Positions 42,022 to 52,394 of a DNA stretch of 64,000 bases are shown one piece after another (position 1 is the first letter of the stretch; each line of letters starts with the position of its first letter). This DNA comes from Haliclystus octoradiatus. Lineage: Eukaryota > Cnidaria > Staurozoa > Stauromedusae > Haliclystidae. The position numbers and the translations under genes were made by a program. Location: the NCBI GenBank assembly GCA_916610825.1, contig OU744453.1, positions 2,920,724-2,984,723 on the forward strand, given 5' to 3'. The notes beneath the pieces were generated by a model. That model ran no database searches, was not told the origin of the DNA, and saw only the letters and a program-made list of their open reading frames with translations.

Positions 42022-43782
42022 GAATACTTTATCTAGTATAGTTTCAAACTCTGCTGCAGTTTTCAAGTAAAATATTGAGAAATGACTGAGATACCTATTG
42101 AGCTTGAATTTTAGATGTTCACTGTATATACCTTATACCCCATAACAACTTTTGTGGATAAAATCAAAATTTGAAATAAATTTTCATTGAAACTCATTGG
42201 AATACTTTATCTAGTATAGATTCAAACTCTGATGCATTTTCTAAGCAAAATATTGAGAAATGGCTGAGATACCTATTGAGTTTGAATTTTAGATGTTCAC
42301 TGTATATACCCTATACCCCACAAAAACTTTTGTGGATAAAATCAAAATTTGAAATAAATTTTCATTGAAACTCATTGGAATACTTTGTCTAGTATAGTTT
42401 CAAACTCTGATGCAATTTTTAAGCAAAATATTGACAAATGGCTGAGATACCTATTGAGCTTGAATTTTAGATGTTCACTGTATATACCTTATACCCCATA
42501 ACAACTTTTGTGGATAAAATCAAAATTTGAAATAAATTTTCATTAAAACTCATTGGAATACTTTATCTAGTATAGATTCAAACTCTGATGCATTTTCTAA
42601 GCAAAATATTGAGAAATGGCTGAGATACCTATTGAGTTTGAATTTTAGATGTTCACTGTATATACCCTATACCCCACAAAAACTTTTGTGGATAAAATCA
42701 AAATTTGAAATAAATTTTCATTGAAACTCATTGGAATACTTTGTATAGTATAGTTTCAAACTCTGATGCAATTTTTAAGCAAAATATTGACAAATGGCTG
42801 AGATACCTATTGAGCTTGAATTTTAGATGTTCACTGTAGATACACTATACCCTACCACAACTTTTGTGGATAAAATCAAAATTTGAAATAAATTTTCATT
42901 GAAACTCATTGGAATACTTTATCTAGTATAGTTTCAAACTCTGCTGCAGTTTTCAAGTAAAATATTGAGAAATGACTGAGATACCTATTGAGCTTGAATT
43001 TTAGATGTTCACTGTATATACCTTATACCCCATAATAACGTTTGTGGATAAAATCAAAATTTGAAATAAATTTTCATTGAAACTCATTTGAATACTTTGT
43101 CTAGTATAGTTTCAAACTCTGATGCAATTTTTAAGCAAAATATTGAGAAATGGCTGAGATACCTATTGAGCTTGAATTTTAGATGTTCACTGTAGATACA
43201 CTATACCCTACAACAACTTTTGTGGATAAAATCAAAATTTGAAATAAATTTTCATTGAAACTCATTGGAATACTTTATCTAGTATAGTTTCAAACTCTGC
43301 TGCAGTTTTCAAGTAAAATATTGAGAAATGACTGAGATACCTATTGAGCTTGAATTTTAGATGTTCACTGTATATACCTTATACCCCATAATAACGTTTG
43401 TGGATAAAATCAAAATTTGAAATAAATTTTCATTGAAACTCATTTGAATACTTTGTCTAGTATAGTTTCAAACTCTGATGCAATTTTTAAGCAAAATATT
43501 GAGAAATGGCTGAGATACCTATTGAGCTTGAATTTTAGATGTTCACTGTAGATACACTATACCCTACAACAACTTTTGTGGATAAAATCAAAATTTGAAA
43601 TAAATTTTCATTGAAACTCATTGGAATACTTTATCTAGTATAGTTTCAAACTCTGCTGCAGTTTTCAAGTAAAATATTGAGAAATGACTGAGATACCTAT
43701 TGAGCTTGAATTTTAGATGTTCACTGTATATACCTTATACCCCATAACAACTTTTGTGGATAAAATCAAAATTTGAAATAAA
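42022..43782 (+). repeat. Satellite segmental duplication, copy 2 (offset 8007 bp)
   Basis: Second copy of 34015-35775, close to the right edge of the array. It is followed directly by the diverged edge monomers. Confidence 0.85.
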
Positions 43783-43997
43783 TTTTCATTGAAACTCATT
43801 GGAATACTTTGTCTAAAATAGTTTCAAACTCTGATGCAATTATTAAGTAAAATATTGAGAAATGGCTGAGATACCTATTTGAGCTTGAGTTTTAGATGTT
43901 CACTGTATATACCTTATACCCCACACCAACTTGTGTGGATAAAATCAGAATTTGAAATAAATTTTCATTGAAACTAATTGGAATACTTTGTCTAGTA

Positions 43998-46740
43998 ACT
44001 AATACTTTGTCTTTGACATTTTTTAATATAACTTCATTATCAAATCTAAATAATTACATATGAGTAGCAAAAACATTTATTCATTTCAATTTCAATTACT
44101 GTTGGAATTTATAACGTCAACCTTAATTAGTCTGACTGTCATGGGTTAGTAGATGGCAATCATGATACATATAATGTGATAACCTGTATAGTCTATTACA
44201 GAACAAGTAAATGTTTCTGCAGCAGTTCAAACAATGTGTTGATCTAGTCATTTATTTAAGTAATCCAATTGGCTCATATGTGCATTACTTTTTTCTGCTA
44301 TTACATCTTTCATGTTTTTACATCAAAGTCAATGCAGCCTGATACTTGTTTGTTACACATCAAAATTCAATCTCTAGTACCGGTAGGCCTATTGCTTTTT
44401 GTTTTCCAGGTCAGTCTGAGATTTGTGCCCTTGTCATTAATTCCACATTCAGAACATGCTTTGTACAAATTTTATCTAGTTACTTCTTTTTCTATACCGC
44501 AATTTTCATCTAGCATCAGTGTTAATTCTTGGCATTGTAACATTATTCATTATGTGCCACTATTGTGTCAATATTTCTCTCTTCCACCCGTCACTTAGTA
44601 AATCACATCATTTTTGAGATACATGCACTTAGCACATGGCACTTGGCCGCTTCATTCAAAAGGCAGATAATGAGATATGGTTCCTGGCACCATCTGTTTT
44701 GATGCTCTCTAATATTCACTTTCATTTTATCTATAATCCAGGGAGAAGATTCTTAATGCATTGGTAGGCTACTTGTGTTCCCACACGTAAAGCACAATGT
44801 AATTTCCACAACCTAACAAAAAACAAAGTAAACACATCTAGCAAAAAAAACCTTTTATTTAATACAACTGTCAGATGTGGAAGTGATCAATTAATTGCTT
44901 AAAAATGAAGCCAATGTTTAAGAGTTGAATATCCAAGACTAACATTTTATGGAAGCACCAACAAAAGAAACATCATTTTGTCAGAGCCTCAGAGGCCAAC
45001 TGGCTGTGTTGATTAAGACAAATAATAATTTACAGTGCATCACATGCAAATGATAGCTTTCAAAATGAGAGTGTGAGAAGGATACCTCTGTTTTAACCCC
45101 AGAGACAAGTCTAATTTAAGGAACTGCAAACAATGAATGTTGCAGAGAAAACAACGTTTCTAAATTCAACATTTATGTTCATAAACTTGTGATCAACTTA
45201 TGTTGTAATCAACACGTGTGTAGGCCTGTGTTTTGCCAAATTCTTCAAATAGACCTTCTCGGCCCTCATTTCGTACAACTGCTTCTTTCCAGGAATAACT
45301 GAAATCTGTACCGAAAGTATATTCTGGACAATAAATACATCCTGATTACGGTAGTTTAAATTGAAAAAATTTGGTGTAAACTTGAAGATTTCTGAATAAC
45401 AATGATGATGCATAGCTAGAGTCCTAATATATCTTGAGGTTGATGTGATATTTTTCTCTTGAAATTATCATCAGTAAGTGTTGCTGTATTGCACTGCTCC
45501 CAACAATTGCTTTCAAAATTTTATTTATCAAATTATTGTATTATATTAATATCACAACCCGTTTAATATCACTAAACTACATTACGAAAATGATTTATTA
45601 TCTGACGAATACTAGTAATAAATGGAATAATCCAAGTTTTTGGGGATAGGTTAGCTACAATATCAATATTGTATTGTCCATCAAGGAGTCACACCACGCC
45701 AAACATATTATTATTGTAATTTTGTTAGCCTAATAGTATGCAACTATCATATTTGGCTGCTCAGTGTTAATATTTTGTAATTTTGTATCTTCCTTTTATA
45801 TATGCTCGAAATATGATTTATCTAGGCATATATACCCAATTCCACTGGTAGTGATATTTCTCAAGAAATAAAAAAAATCATGATCATTTGAAGATATCAA
45901 GATTGAAAACGGAATACGGAAGGAATTATTTTATTATATGGGTAAAAAAAACTTAAAACGAACTAGCCCTTGAAATAAGGAAAACATATAAATTACTGGG
46001 CAACAACGATTTTGAATATTTCAAGGATCCTTAGAACTGATACAGCTTTTATTTATGTTAAGATGAGTCAGTGTTTCATAAATTTTGCTTTATTTGTTTC
46101 AGTTCATTTCACTTAATTTAATTTAGATATCTTTTTTATCCCATTTAATTTTAATTTTATACAGGGACATGTTGATATGATAACAATGTTTTCACACTGT
46201 CCATCCTGTCTAAATATTTGTGTTCTTATTATTCCTATTCTTATTATATTATTATTATTACTTAGTCGCTCTACTTTAGTCGCTTGAAAGTCACTTTATT
46301 ATTATTACTTTAATTGGTTGTCATTTACAGCCTGACGAGTATCTAGCCAATATATACACATGGTTCAAGTCGAAGGGCAGTTCGAACTTCAATCATATAT
46401 ATGCAGATAGGATTATAACGTTTGACACACTATTGATGATCGGTAGCCTAGGCAAGGCCTACACCCAACAATATTATATAGTCCACATCCATATATATAT
46501 GCTTCCATTCTTGTTATTCATCAAGACTTTGTAGACAATTGCATCATGGCATGTAGAGAGGCTTTAGAGTCGACAGAGCCTCTCTGTTTGTGCAGGTAAA
46601 CCATTGTATAAAGCTTAGATCATTCTACGGTATTTACCAACTTGAAAATATGTGCAAGGGGTGGGTTGGGTATAGCTAGCAGGTTTTGAAGGATTATATT
46701 CAAGCTTGTGCCTAGGACCCATACTGGAATCCATGTATGT
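43998..46740. other. Gene-free DNA right of the satellite
   Basis: About 2.7 kb with no convincing gene. A 109-residue frame at 44269-44598 is hydrophobic and Cys-rich but has no recognisable motif. There is a small ATT-rich patch at 46228-46310, and a 9 bp perfect-stem hairpin (AGAGAGGCT/AGCCTCTCT, 46555-46585) with a 13-base loop. Confidence 0.5.
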
Positions 46741-46904
46741 TACGCCGGATATATCCGGCGCAGAAATGAGTTGATTTTACGCCAATTTAATTTCTTTGGC
46801 GTGGAAATTTGAAAATTTTCTATATTTTTCAATTAAATTTGGTCTTTTTGGTGTATTCTTGAAAGTTGACTTGGCGTGGCGTAATTTTGGCGTAAATATC
46901 TGAA
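46741..46904. mobile_element. Possible small MITE with TTACGCC/GGCGTAA ends
   Basis: About 160 bp with repeated TTACGCC and GGCGT(A/G) words in both orientations, starting with an 18 bp perfect palindrome (CGCCGGATATATCCGGCG, 46743-46760) and ending TTTTGGCGTAAATA. It directly abuts the satellite outlier block. There is no coding region, and a target-site duplication was not identified, so the mobile-element call is tentative. Confidence 0.4.
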
Positions 46905-46906
46905 CT

Positions 46907-47364
46907 AAACTCATTGGAATACTTTGTCTAAAATAGTTTCAAACTCTGATGCAATTATTAAGTAAATATTGAGAAATGGCTGAGATACCTATTGAGCTTG
47001 AATTTTAGATGTTCACTGTATATACCTTATACCCCATAACAACTTTTGTGGATAAAATCAAAATTTGAAATAAATTTTCATTGAAACTCATTGGAATACT
47101 TTGTCTAAAATAGTTTCAAACTCTGATGCAATTATTAAGTAAAATATTGAGAAATGGCTGAGATACCTATTGAGCTCGAATTTGAGATGTTCACTGTATA
47201 TACCCTATACCCCCACAACAACTTTTGTGGATAAAATCAAAATTTGAAATAAATTTTCATTGAAACTCATTGCAATACTTTGTCTAGTATAGTTTCAAAC
47301 TCTGCTGCAGTTTTCAAGTAAAATATTGAGAAATGACTGAGATACCTATTGAGCTTGAATTTTA
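46907..47364 (+). repeat. Satellite outlier block, about 2.6 monomers
   Basis: 458 bp of the same 178 bp satellite, same orientation, 2.9 kb beyond the main array. Its first two monomers carry CTAAAATAG and GCAATTATTAAGT, variants otherwise seen only in the diverged edge monomer at 43800-43850. The third monomer resembles class D and breaks off inside GAATTTTA. Confidence 0.95.
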
Positions 47365-47381
47365 TGTCCTCATATGCAAGT

Positions 47382-47406
47382 CTAACCCTAACCCTTACCC
47401 TATCCC
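47382..47406 (+). repeat. Short telomere-like motif
   Basis: Two perfect CCCTAA-type units followed by degenerate ones (CTAACCCTAACCCTTACCC), starting 18 bp after the satellite outlier block ends. Too short to be called a true interstitial telomere. Confidence 0.5.
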
Positions 47407-49026
47407 ACAGAACACTCTTATGAAAACTCTCATTCAATTGGTTATTTATAATGATCATAATGATTGAAGCAATATAATTGCAACGAATTTGAATGAATTC
47501 AAAACCGTGCAGAGAAAAATCACTTTTAAGGCATGTCAATTTGCAATATGTGAAAACCAAGCAATATATCGAAAACATGCTTTCTGCAGTTTCATCTGTT
47601 TTGGAGTTGCAACTTGAAAATCAGTGATCTGTTGAACAGTGATTGATTCACTTGAAATCACTTATTTAATCTCATCAATCAATTCTACGACGATTGCTTG
47701 AGAGCTGGAAAGAAATGCTCTAATACTTAGCAAACAAATCACTGCCATACCAGCTTGGAGGTTTTTTTCTGGAATCACAGGGTCTATGAACTAGTTACGT
47801 ATGATTCTCAGCCCAATACATTTTTATGGGTTTGGGATATAATTTATGAAATATGTTGTATTATCATTGAGAGGATCGTCATTGTGGCGGGTGATAAATA
47901 TGACGTGTTTGGCGAAGAAATGTGATTTTAGACAATTGATGTTCTGTGATTGTGTGTGAATCAGGGGTGTGAATTAATTCACCAATTGTATATAGCTGTT
48001 ATGTTCAATGAGCGGGAAAATCACACATAAGTTCACACACCGTATGGTTTCAGAAACAAAACATACGGTGTTACTGTACTATATAATTGCTGAGTTCTGA
48101 AGAACATTGAATTATTTATGCATGAGTTAGAATAATCCAGCAGTTACCATAATAATATTTATTTAAATATTTGTATCAGCCGTTCAGATGTACTAATATA
48201 ATATCAAAAATTGATATAATTACAAATATAATATAATGATGCTAATTATATATAGGCCTACTACCTGGTGTGATTCTATTGGGATCAATCTTATGATTGA
48301 ATGTTTATGAATCGCAAATCCATTAAACTGTACAGTAAAACCTGTATATAACAGCCAACTACGAGATCTAGAGAATTGACCGTTTAAAGGTAGGTGGTGT
48401 TTATATACAGGGCTGATTCAATAGAAATATACTATACTATACACTGCTAGAATGACCACTGTAGACACGTAGCCGAGGTATATAGGTGACCGTTATAACA
48501 TGATTGACTGTAAAGTATTTGCAATTTATTTTGCATACATTCATGAAATGATTGCTGAAAATGTTTATGCAGGGACGCACAGTGCAACTTTAAAAGGTAC
48601 ACTATGTTGTAGGTACATTTTGTTTGTAGAGCTACAGTTACCAGTAGGATACATGAGAAAATTTCACACTGATTTATCATGATTTACATCTTGAAATGTT
48701 TTTTGATTGATGAAAGTCCACATGTTATCATAGTTTTCAAGTTCTATTATTTGGAATCATAAATTAGCAAGTAGATTATTGTGATTGTAATTGTTATTTT
48801 AATCATATAAAAGTAATTTGCCTTAGAAATTTTGAAATAAAAATAAAACGATTACTTGAACTAAGATTTGCAATAATACTAAGAATAATTAAGACCTCAG
48901 TCTAAGTTATCTGCTTTAATACTCATGCACTCAATAATTGCTTAATACTTACATGCCTCTATTAGAGATACATCAATCTTAGGCCTACTATTTAAAATCT
49001 CTTTTAATGTTTAAATGAGACACAAT
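47407..49026. other. Gene-free AT-rich DNA
   Basis: About 1.6 kb with no supported gene. Structures seen: a hairpin with a 10 bp perfect stem (ACACCGTATG at 48037-48046, CATACGGTGT at 48062-48071), and an imperfect inverted pair CCTGTATATAACAGCC / GGTGTTTATATACAGG around 48341-48413. Two antisense reading frames at 48447-48682 overlap each other almost entirely and have no motif. Confidence 0.5.
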
Positions 49027-49450
49027 CTTGCTATAGGTACAAAGGCTTAATATATAAAATGTTTTACGTACACACCCTTGCTGTAGGTACAAAGGCCTCA
49101 TATTTAAAATGTTTTACGTACATACCCTTGCTATAGGTACACAGGCTTAATATTCAATATGTTTTATGTAATGCCCCAGCTCTAGGTATATTCTTTTATA
49201 TTCAAAATGTTTTACGTACACACCCTTGCTATATAGGTACACAAGCTTAATATTTAAAATATTTTACGTACATACCCTTGCTATAGGTACACAGGCTTGA
49301 TATTCAAAATGTATTACGTACACACCCTTGTTATAGGTACACAGGCTTAATATATAAAATGTTTTACGTACACCTCCTTGCTATAGGTACACAGGCTCAA
49401 TATTTAAAATATTTTACGTACACATCCTTTCTCTAGGTACACATGGGCTT
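49027..49450 (+). repeat. 50 bp minisatellite, about 8-9 copies
   Basis: Units start with CTTGCTATAGGTACA at 49027, 49077, 49127, 49177 (diverged), 49225, 49277, 49327, 49377 and 49427. Each contains an AGGCTTAATAT-like block and TTTTACGTACACACC. Strict 50 bp spacing except for a compensating 48/52 pair. Confidence 0.93.
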
Positions 49451-49616
49451 ATAGTTTATTTATATTTCGAGTTTATTGTGAATATTTTTTACTTTGTGGA
49501 AATGTTTTTGCCAATCTTTATTTTTAAGAAATAATAATTGATCAAACTTTGCTTGGATGTTGATGCCCTATTAGAAAATATCTTCCGATATGTCAGTCAG
49601 ACACAATGGAACCGCC

Positions 49617-49816
49617 NNNNNNNNNNNNNNNNNNNNNNNNNNNNNNNNNNNNNNNNNNNNNNNNNNNNNNNNNNNNNNNNNNNNNNNNNNNNNNNNNNNN
49701 NNNNNNNNNNNNNNNNNNNNNNNNNNNNNNNNNNNNNNNNNNNNNNNNNNNNNNNNNNNNNNNNNNNNNNNNNNNNNNNNNNNNNNNNNNNNNNNNNNNN
49801 NNNNNNNNNNNNNNNN
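49617..49816. other. Assembly gap, 200 N
   Basis: Exactly 200 N, the size of a default scaffold gap of unknown true length. Reading frames running through it are artefacts. The endonuclease remnant on its right side is cut by it. Confidence 0.98.
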
Positions 49817-50930
49817 CCGGATCGTTGCGTCGTTGCCTATTGACTGGCCCAGAACCCGTCAAATACATCTACTGTCTACTTTGATGATTCTCCATCGAGA
49901 TGGACAGTGTCTTCCAAATATCTGCATTATGATATGTTGGCACTTCTGAGTGTACATAGCTTAGGGGTCTCGATTGGCAGTCAGTTATTCCCAAGGCAGT
50001 TCACTGAGATCTTTCATTAGTAAGTCGTTGTCAAGATATTTTGTCACGCGATAACGAACTTTTTTAGGCTTCGGGCGTTGTGGCTTAGCCTTCTACACTG
50101 TGCATACCATACTGTGGTCACTTTCTGACCTTTCTATTGTTTCTGTTATCCTGTGCATGTTGATGTTGCTTGTGATGATTACATCCAATAAGCTGCCAGA
50201 AATTGGGCGTGTTGCGATCAACAGGAATCCAGCTGATTTTGGATCAAAAAGGCTAAAATTCAAATCCCCCATGATTACTATATCTCAACCCGCCATCTTC
50301 ATTGCATTTTCAGTGTTGGATAGATCAATCAAAAATTCGGAGATATTCTACGTCGGTGGTCGGTACGCTAAAATGATTCCAAGCTTACGTGCTTTCACTG
50401 ATATTTCTAAAGCCATGATTTCAGATTGTGATGTTTCGAAAGCATGCCTTCTGCGGGGCTTTAATTGTTCTCGAACAAAGGTAATAAGGTCATCACCATG
50501 TTTGTTTCTGTCACGCCTGTAAGTTTTAAAACCAACAAGAAAACCAGACGGTGTAACTGAAGAATCGCTTAATTTAGATTCCGAGATACAAAGTAGGTCA
50601 ATCAGTTGCATTTGAAGAAATGGAATAAACGCTTCACTTTTGTGCATAGCACTATATTGATGTTCCAGTGGCTAAGGATTATAGAGTTTTTGCATTGTAC
50701 ATTGATAATAGACTTTGTGTAACTCTTTTGTTAAGAGTGCGCATTGTTCTAATTAGAGGAAGACTTTCTATCCTGTTACGCTTAAAATGTTCACCGCTTT
50801 TTACATGAAATTCTGCTCTTTTTTCTCTCTTTCTCCTTTGTCCTCTCCTTCTATAATTCATATCTACTAAATTCCCATGTGAATCGATATTATTCTTTTT
50901 ATTGATGATATTTGTAGGGGGATACATATA
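49817..50930 (-). pseudogene. Endonuclease part of a third non-LTR retrotransposon
   Basis: Read on the - strand, a basic N-terminal stretch (about 50927-50680) precedes an apurinic-type endonuclease. LLCISESKLSDSSV carries the catalytic Glu (about 50595), LITFVREQLKPRRR follows, then IILAYRPPT (about 50360). The same frame continues through two stop codons (50348-50350 and 50285-50287) into an intact catalytic motif VIMGDLNFSLFDP, then LLDVIITSNI and an intact SESDHSMVC (about 50110-50130). A Lys/Arg/Pro-rich linker follows, with further stops, until the N gap. No RT is visible on the far side of the gap. Several nonsense mutations, so dead; residues in the catalytic core are still canonical. 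Confidence 0.85.
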
Positions 50931-51285
50931 GATAGTAATTGTTCCCGTAAATATACCAATCTCTCCATGGAATAAGTAGTTAAGAAACCATTAATTTTCT
51001 TTGTTTTTAAATTCTCCTAATATTATGTAGTAATAGAAATACTTAAACTTGTTGAATTACTTATTTCAAAATTAATAAAATTCGTAAACGGGTAAAAATG
51101 TAATAAAAAAGTTAAAAACCTGCCTAACAATTGCGGAACGCGCAATAAAGAACGGCTGACGCTCGAGAGGCGCAACCGACGTATGTATACATACATGTAT
51201 GTATATATAATCTAAATTGTCTATTAAATTTTCAAAATATATCAAATCAATAACAAAATGATAATTGACATAAATTATCAGCAGC
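50931..51285. other. Gene-free spacer
   Basis: About 350 bp of AT-rich DNA with a small GC-richer island (51130-51175, CGCGCAATAAAG and GCTCGAGAGGCGC) and a short ATGT/ACAT palindromic tract at 51180-51210. No gene. Confidence 0.4.
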
Positions 51286-51318
51286 ATATTATGATATGAT
51301 ATGATATGATATGATATA
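51286..51318 (+). repeat. (ATATG)n microsatellite
   Basis: About six units of the pentanucleotide ATATG/GATAT. Confidence 0.85.
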
Positions 51319-51518
51319 TTTTGTCAAAACAGTATAATTGACCGGCAGATAAAGGAGGGCGGTAGCCCCCACTTACAAACAGCCTTTAAATACAAATAAA
51401 ATGTTTCTATTATAATTTAACGCTAAAGAGTTATAATAATTTACAATAATTTGATTGATTAATTAAATACAGTTCAATTTTCGCATAAATTGAGAAGTGA
51501 GATGCAAATATATCAATC

Positions 51519-51525
51519 ATGTATG

Positions 51526-51559
<34 letters not shown>

Positions 51560-51890
51560 TGTTTATTTGTCAACAATGGTGAGAGGCAAATACAGGGAAG
51601 CTTGTCACCTCGGCTTACGTGAAGCCATTAAAAAGAAGAAAGGTTAAAAATAAAATGAACTAAAATAAAATGGTATATATACAACAGTTCTATGGGAAAT
51701 AGATTTACAAAGAACATTTTAATGTCCTAATTAAGTGTATATTTGCAGCTTTGTTTGCAAATTTGATTTTTCTAACTGGATTCTAAAAGCGTCAATTGAG
51801 TTTGATTCTATACAGCTTCGTTTGATAAATTGTTCCACAAAGGGATTACTCTATTTATAGATGAATATCTAAAGGGGCATTATTGACCGG
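51519..51890 (-). mobile_element. 3' end of a fourth non-LTR retrotransposon with (ACAT)n tail
   Basis: On the - strand the fragment begins abruptly near 51890 inside the conserved LINE C-terminal signature: NRVIPLWNNLSNEAV in one frame (about 51870-51800), with one stop, then SIDAF-like residues. A 3' UTR (51780-51563) and an (ACAT)n tail (51562-51519) follow. It is a heavily 5'-truncated insertion, as is usual for LINEs. The tail unit differs from the TTA tail of copies L and R, so this is a different family. Confidence 0.75.
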
Positions 51891-52394
51891 CGATAATTGT
51901 TTTGAAAAAATACATTTTTTTCAAAACCTCATTTTCAAACACCCGTTGTGACATCATCAAATCGATTTTGAATTATCATTGCAATGAAATCCTGTAACTG
52001 GAATATATCACGAGGAGTGTTTCGATGGCAGAAAAACTGCAAAGTGTTTTGTGATTTGATAAGAACGCTTACAAAAGATAGATAATTGTGCACATTTGAT
52101 ACTGTTTTTTTGTTTACAAATCTATGAATGCGATATTTCTTTCAAAGAAGAAACATTTCGAATCTAGCTTCATTTTGACAACATCAAGTCAACGGTAACG
52201 TTCAAGCTAACTTAGCAACATCTTCACTATCATCAACAACAACTTCATTAATTTTAAATGTAGATAGTGCACATATAATGTGAAATAACCTTAAAAGTAA
52301 ATCTGCTAAAATCAATACCATCATTCTTCAACAAATTGCAACACTTTCTGATGCTATTTTTGTTGTATTCAAATAGGGAATCTGCAAAATAAAT
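51891..52394. other. Gene-free AT-rich DNA
   Basis: No supported gene or repeat; start of a region where C clearly outnumbers G on the + strand. Confidence 0.4.

Larger units (their letters stand above)
13478..43997 (+). repeat. 178 bp satellite array, about 171 monomers, 30.5 kb
   Basis: Head-to-tail array, all monomers in one orientation. The landmark CATTGAAACTCATTGGAATA recurs every 178 bp (13545, 13723, 13900, 14078, 14256, 14434 and on), with occasional 177 bp monomers that carry GTTATACCCTATA in place of GTATATACCCTATA. At least five monomer classes differ at linked positions: A (ATCTAGTATAGATTC, GCATTTTCTAAGC), B (GTCTAG, GATGCAATTTTTAAGT), C (TTCTAG, GCTGCAATTTTTAAGT), D (ATCTAG, GCAGTTTTCAAGT, GAAATGACTGAG) and E (GTCTAG, GCAGTTTTTAAGC). 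Monomers are AT-rich and almost free of CpG. 178 is not a multiple of 3, so frames break from monomer to monomer and no protein is encoded. The last monomers (43800-43997) are diverged. Candidate centromeric, pericentromeric or other heterochromatic satellite; the role is inferred. Confidence 0.97.

Noticed and set aside
13478..43997. CRISPR-like array
   Set aside because: Repeats are contiguous 178 bp monomers without unique spacers, in eukaryotic DNA.
44269..44598. 109-residue hydrophobic reading frame
   Set aside because: No motif, no codon bias apparent, no second exon; a frame of this length is expected occasionally in AT-rich DNA.
47267..47578. 103-residue - strand frame containing RVRVRVR
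   Set aside because: It runs from satellite through the telomere-like motif into unique DNA; the Arg-Val run is the CCCTAA repeat translated.
48447..48682. Two overlapping frames on opposite strands
   Set aside because: They are mirror images of one AT-rich segment with no motif; neither is supported.
49538..49949. Reading frames through the N run
   Set aside because: They consist mostly of unknown residues created by the gap.
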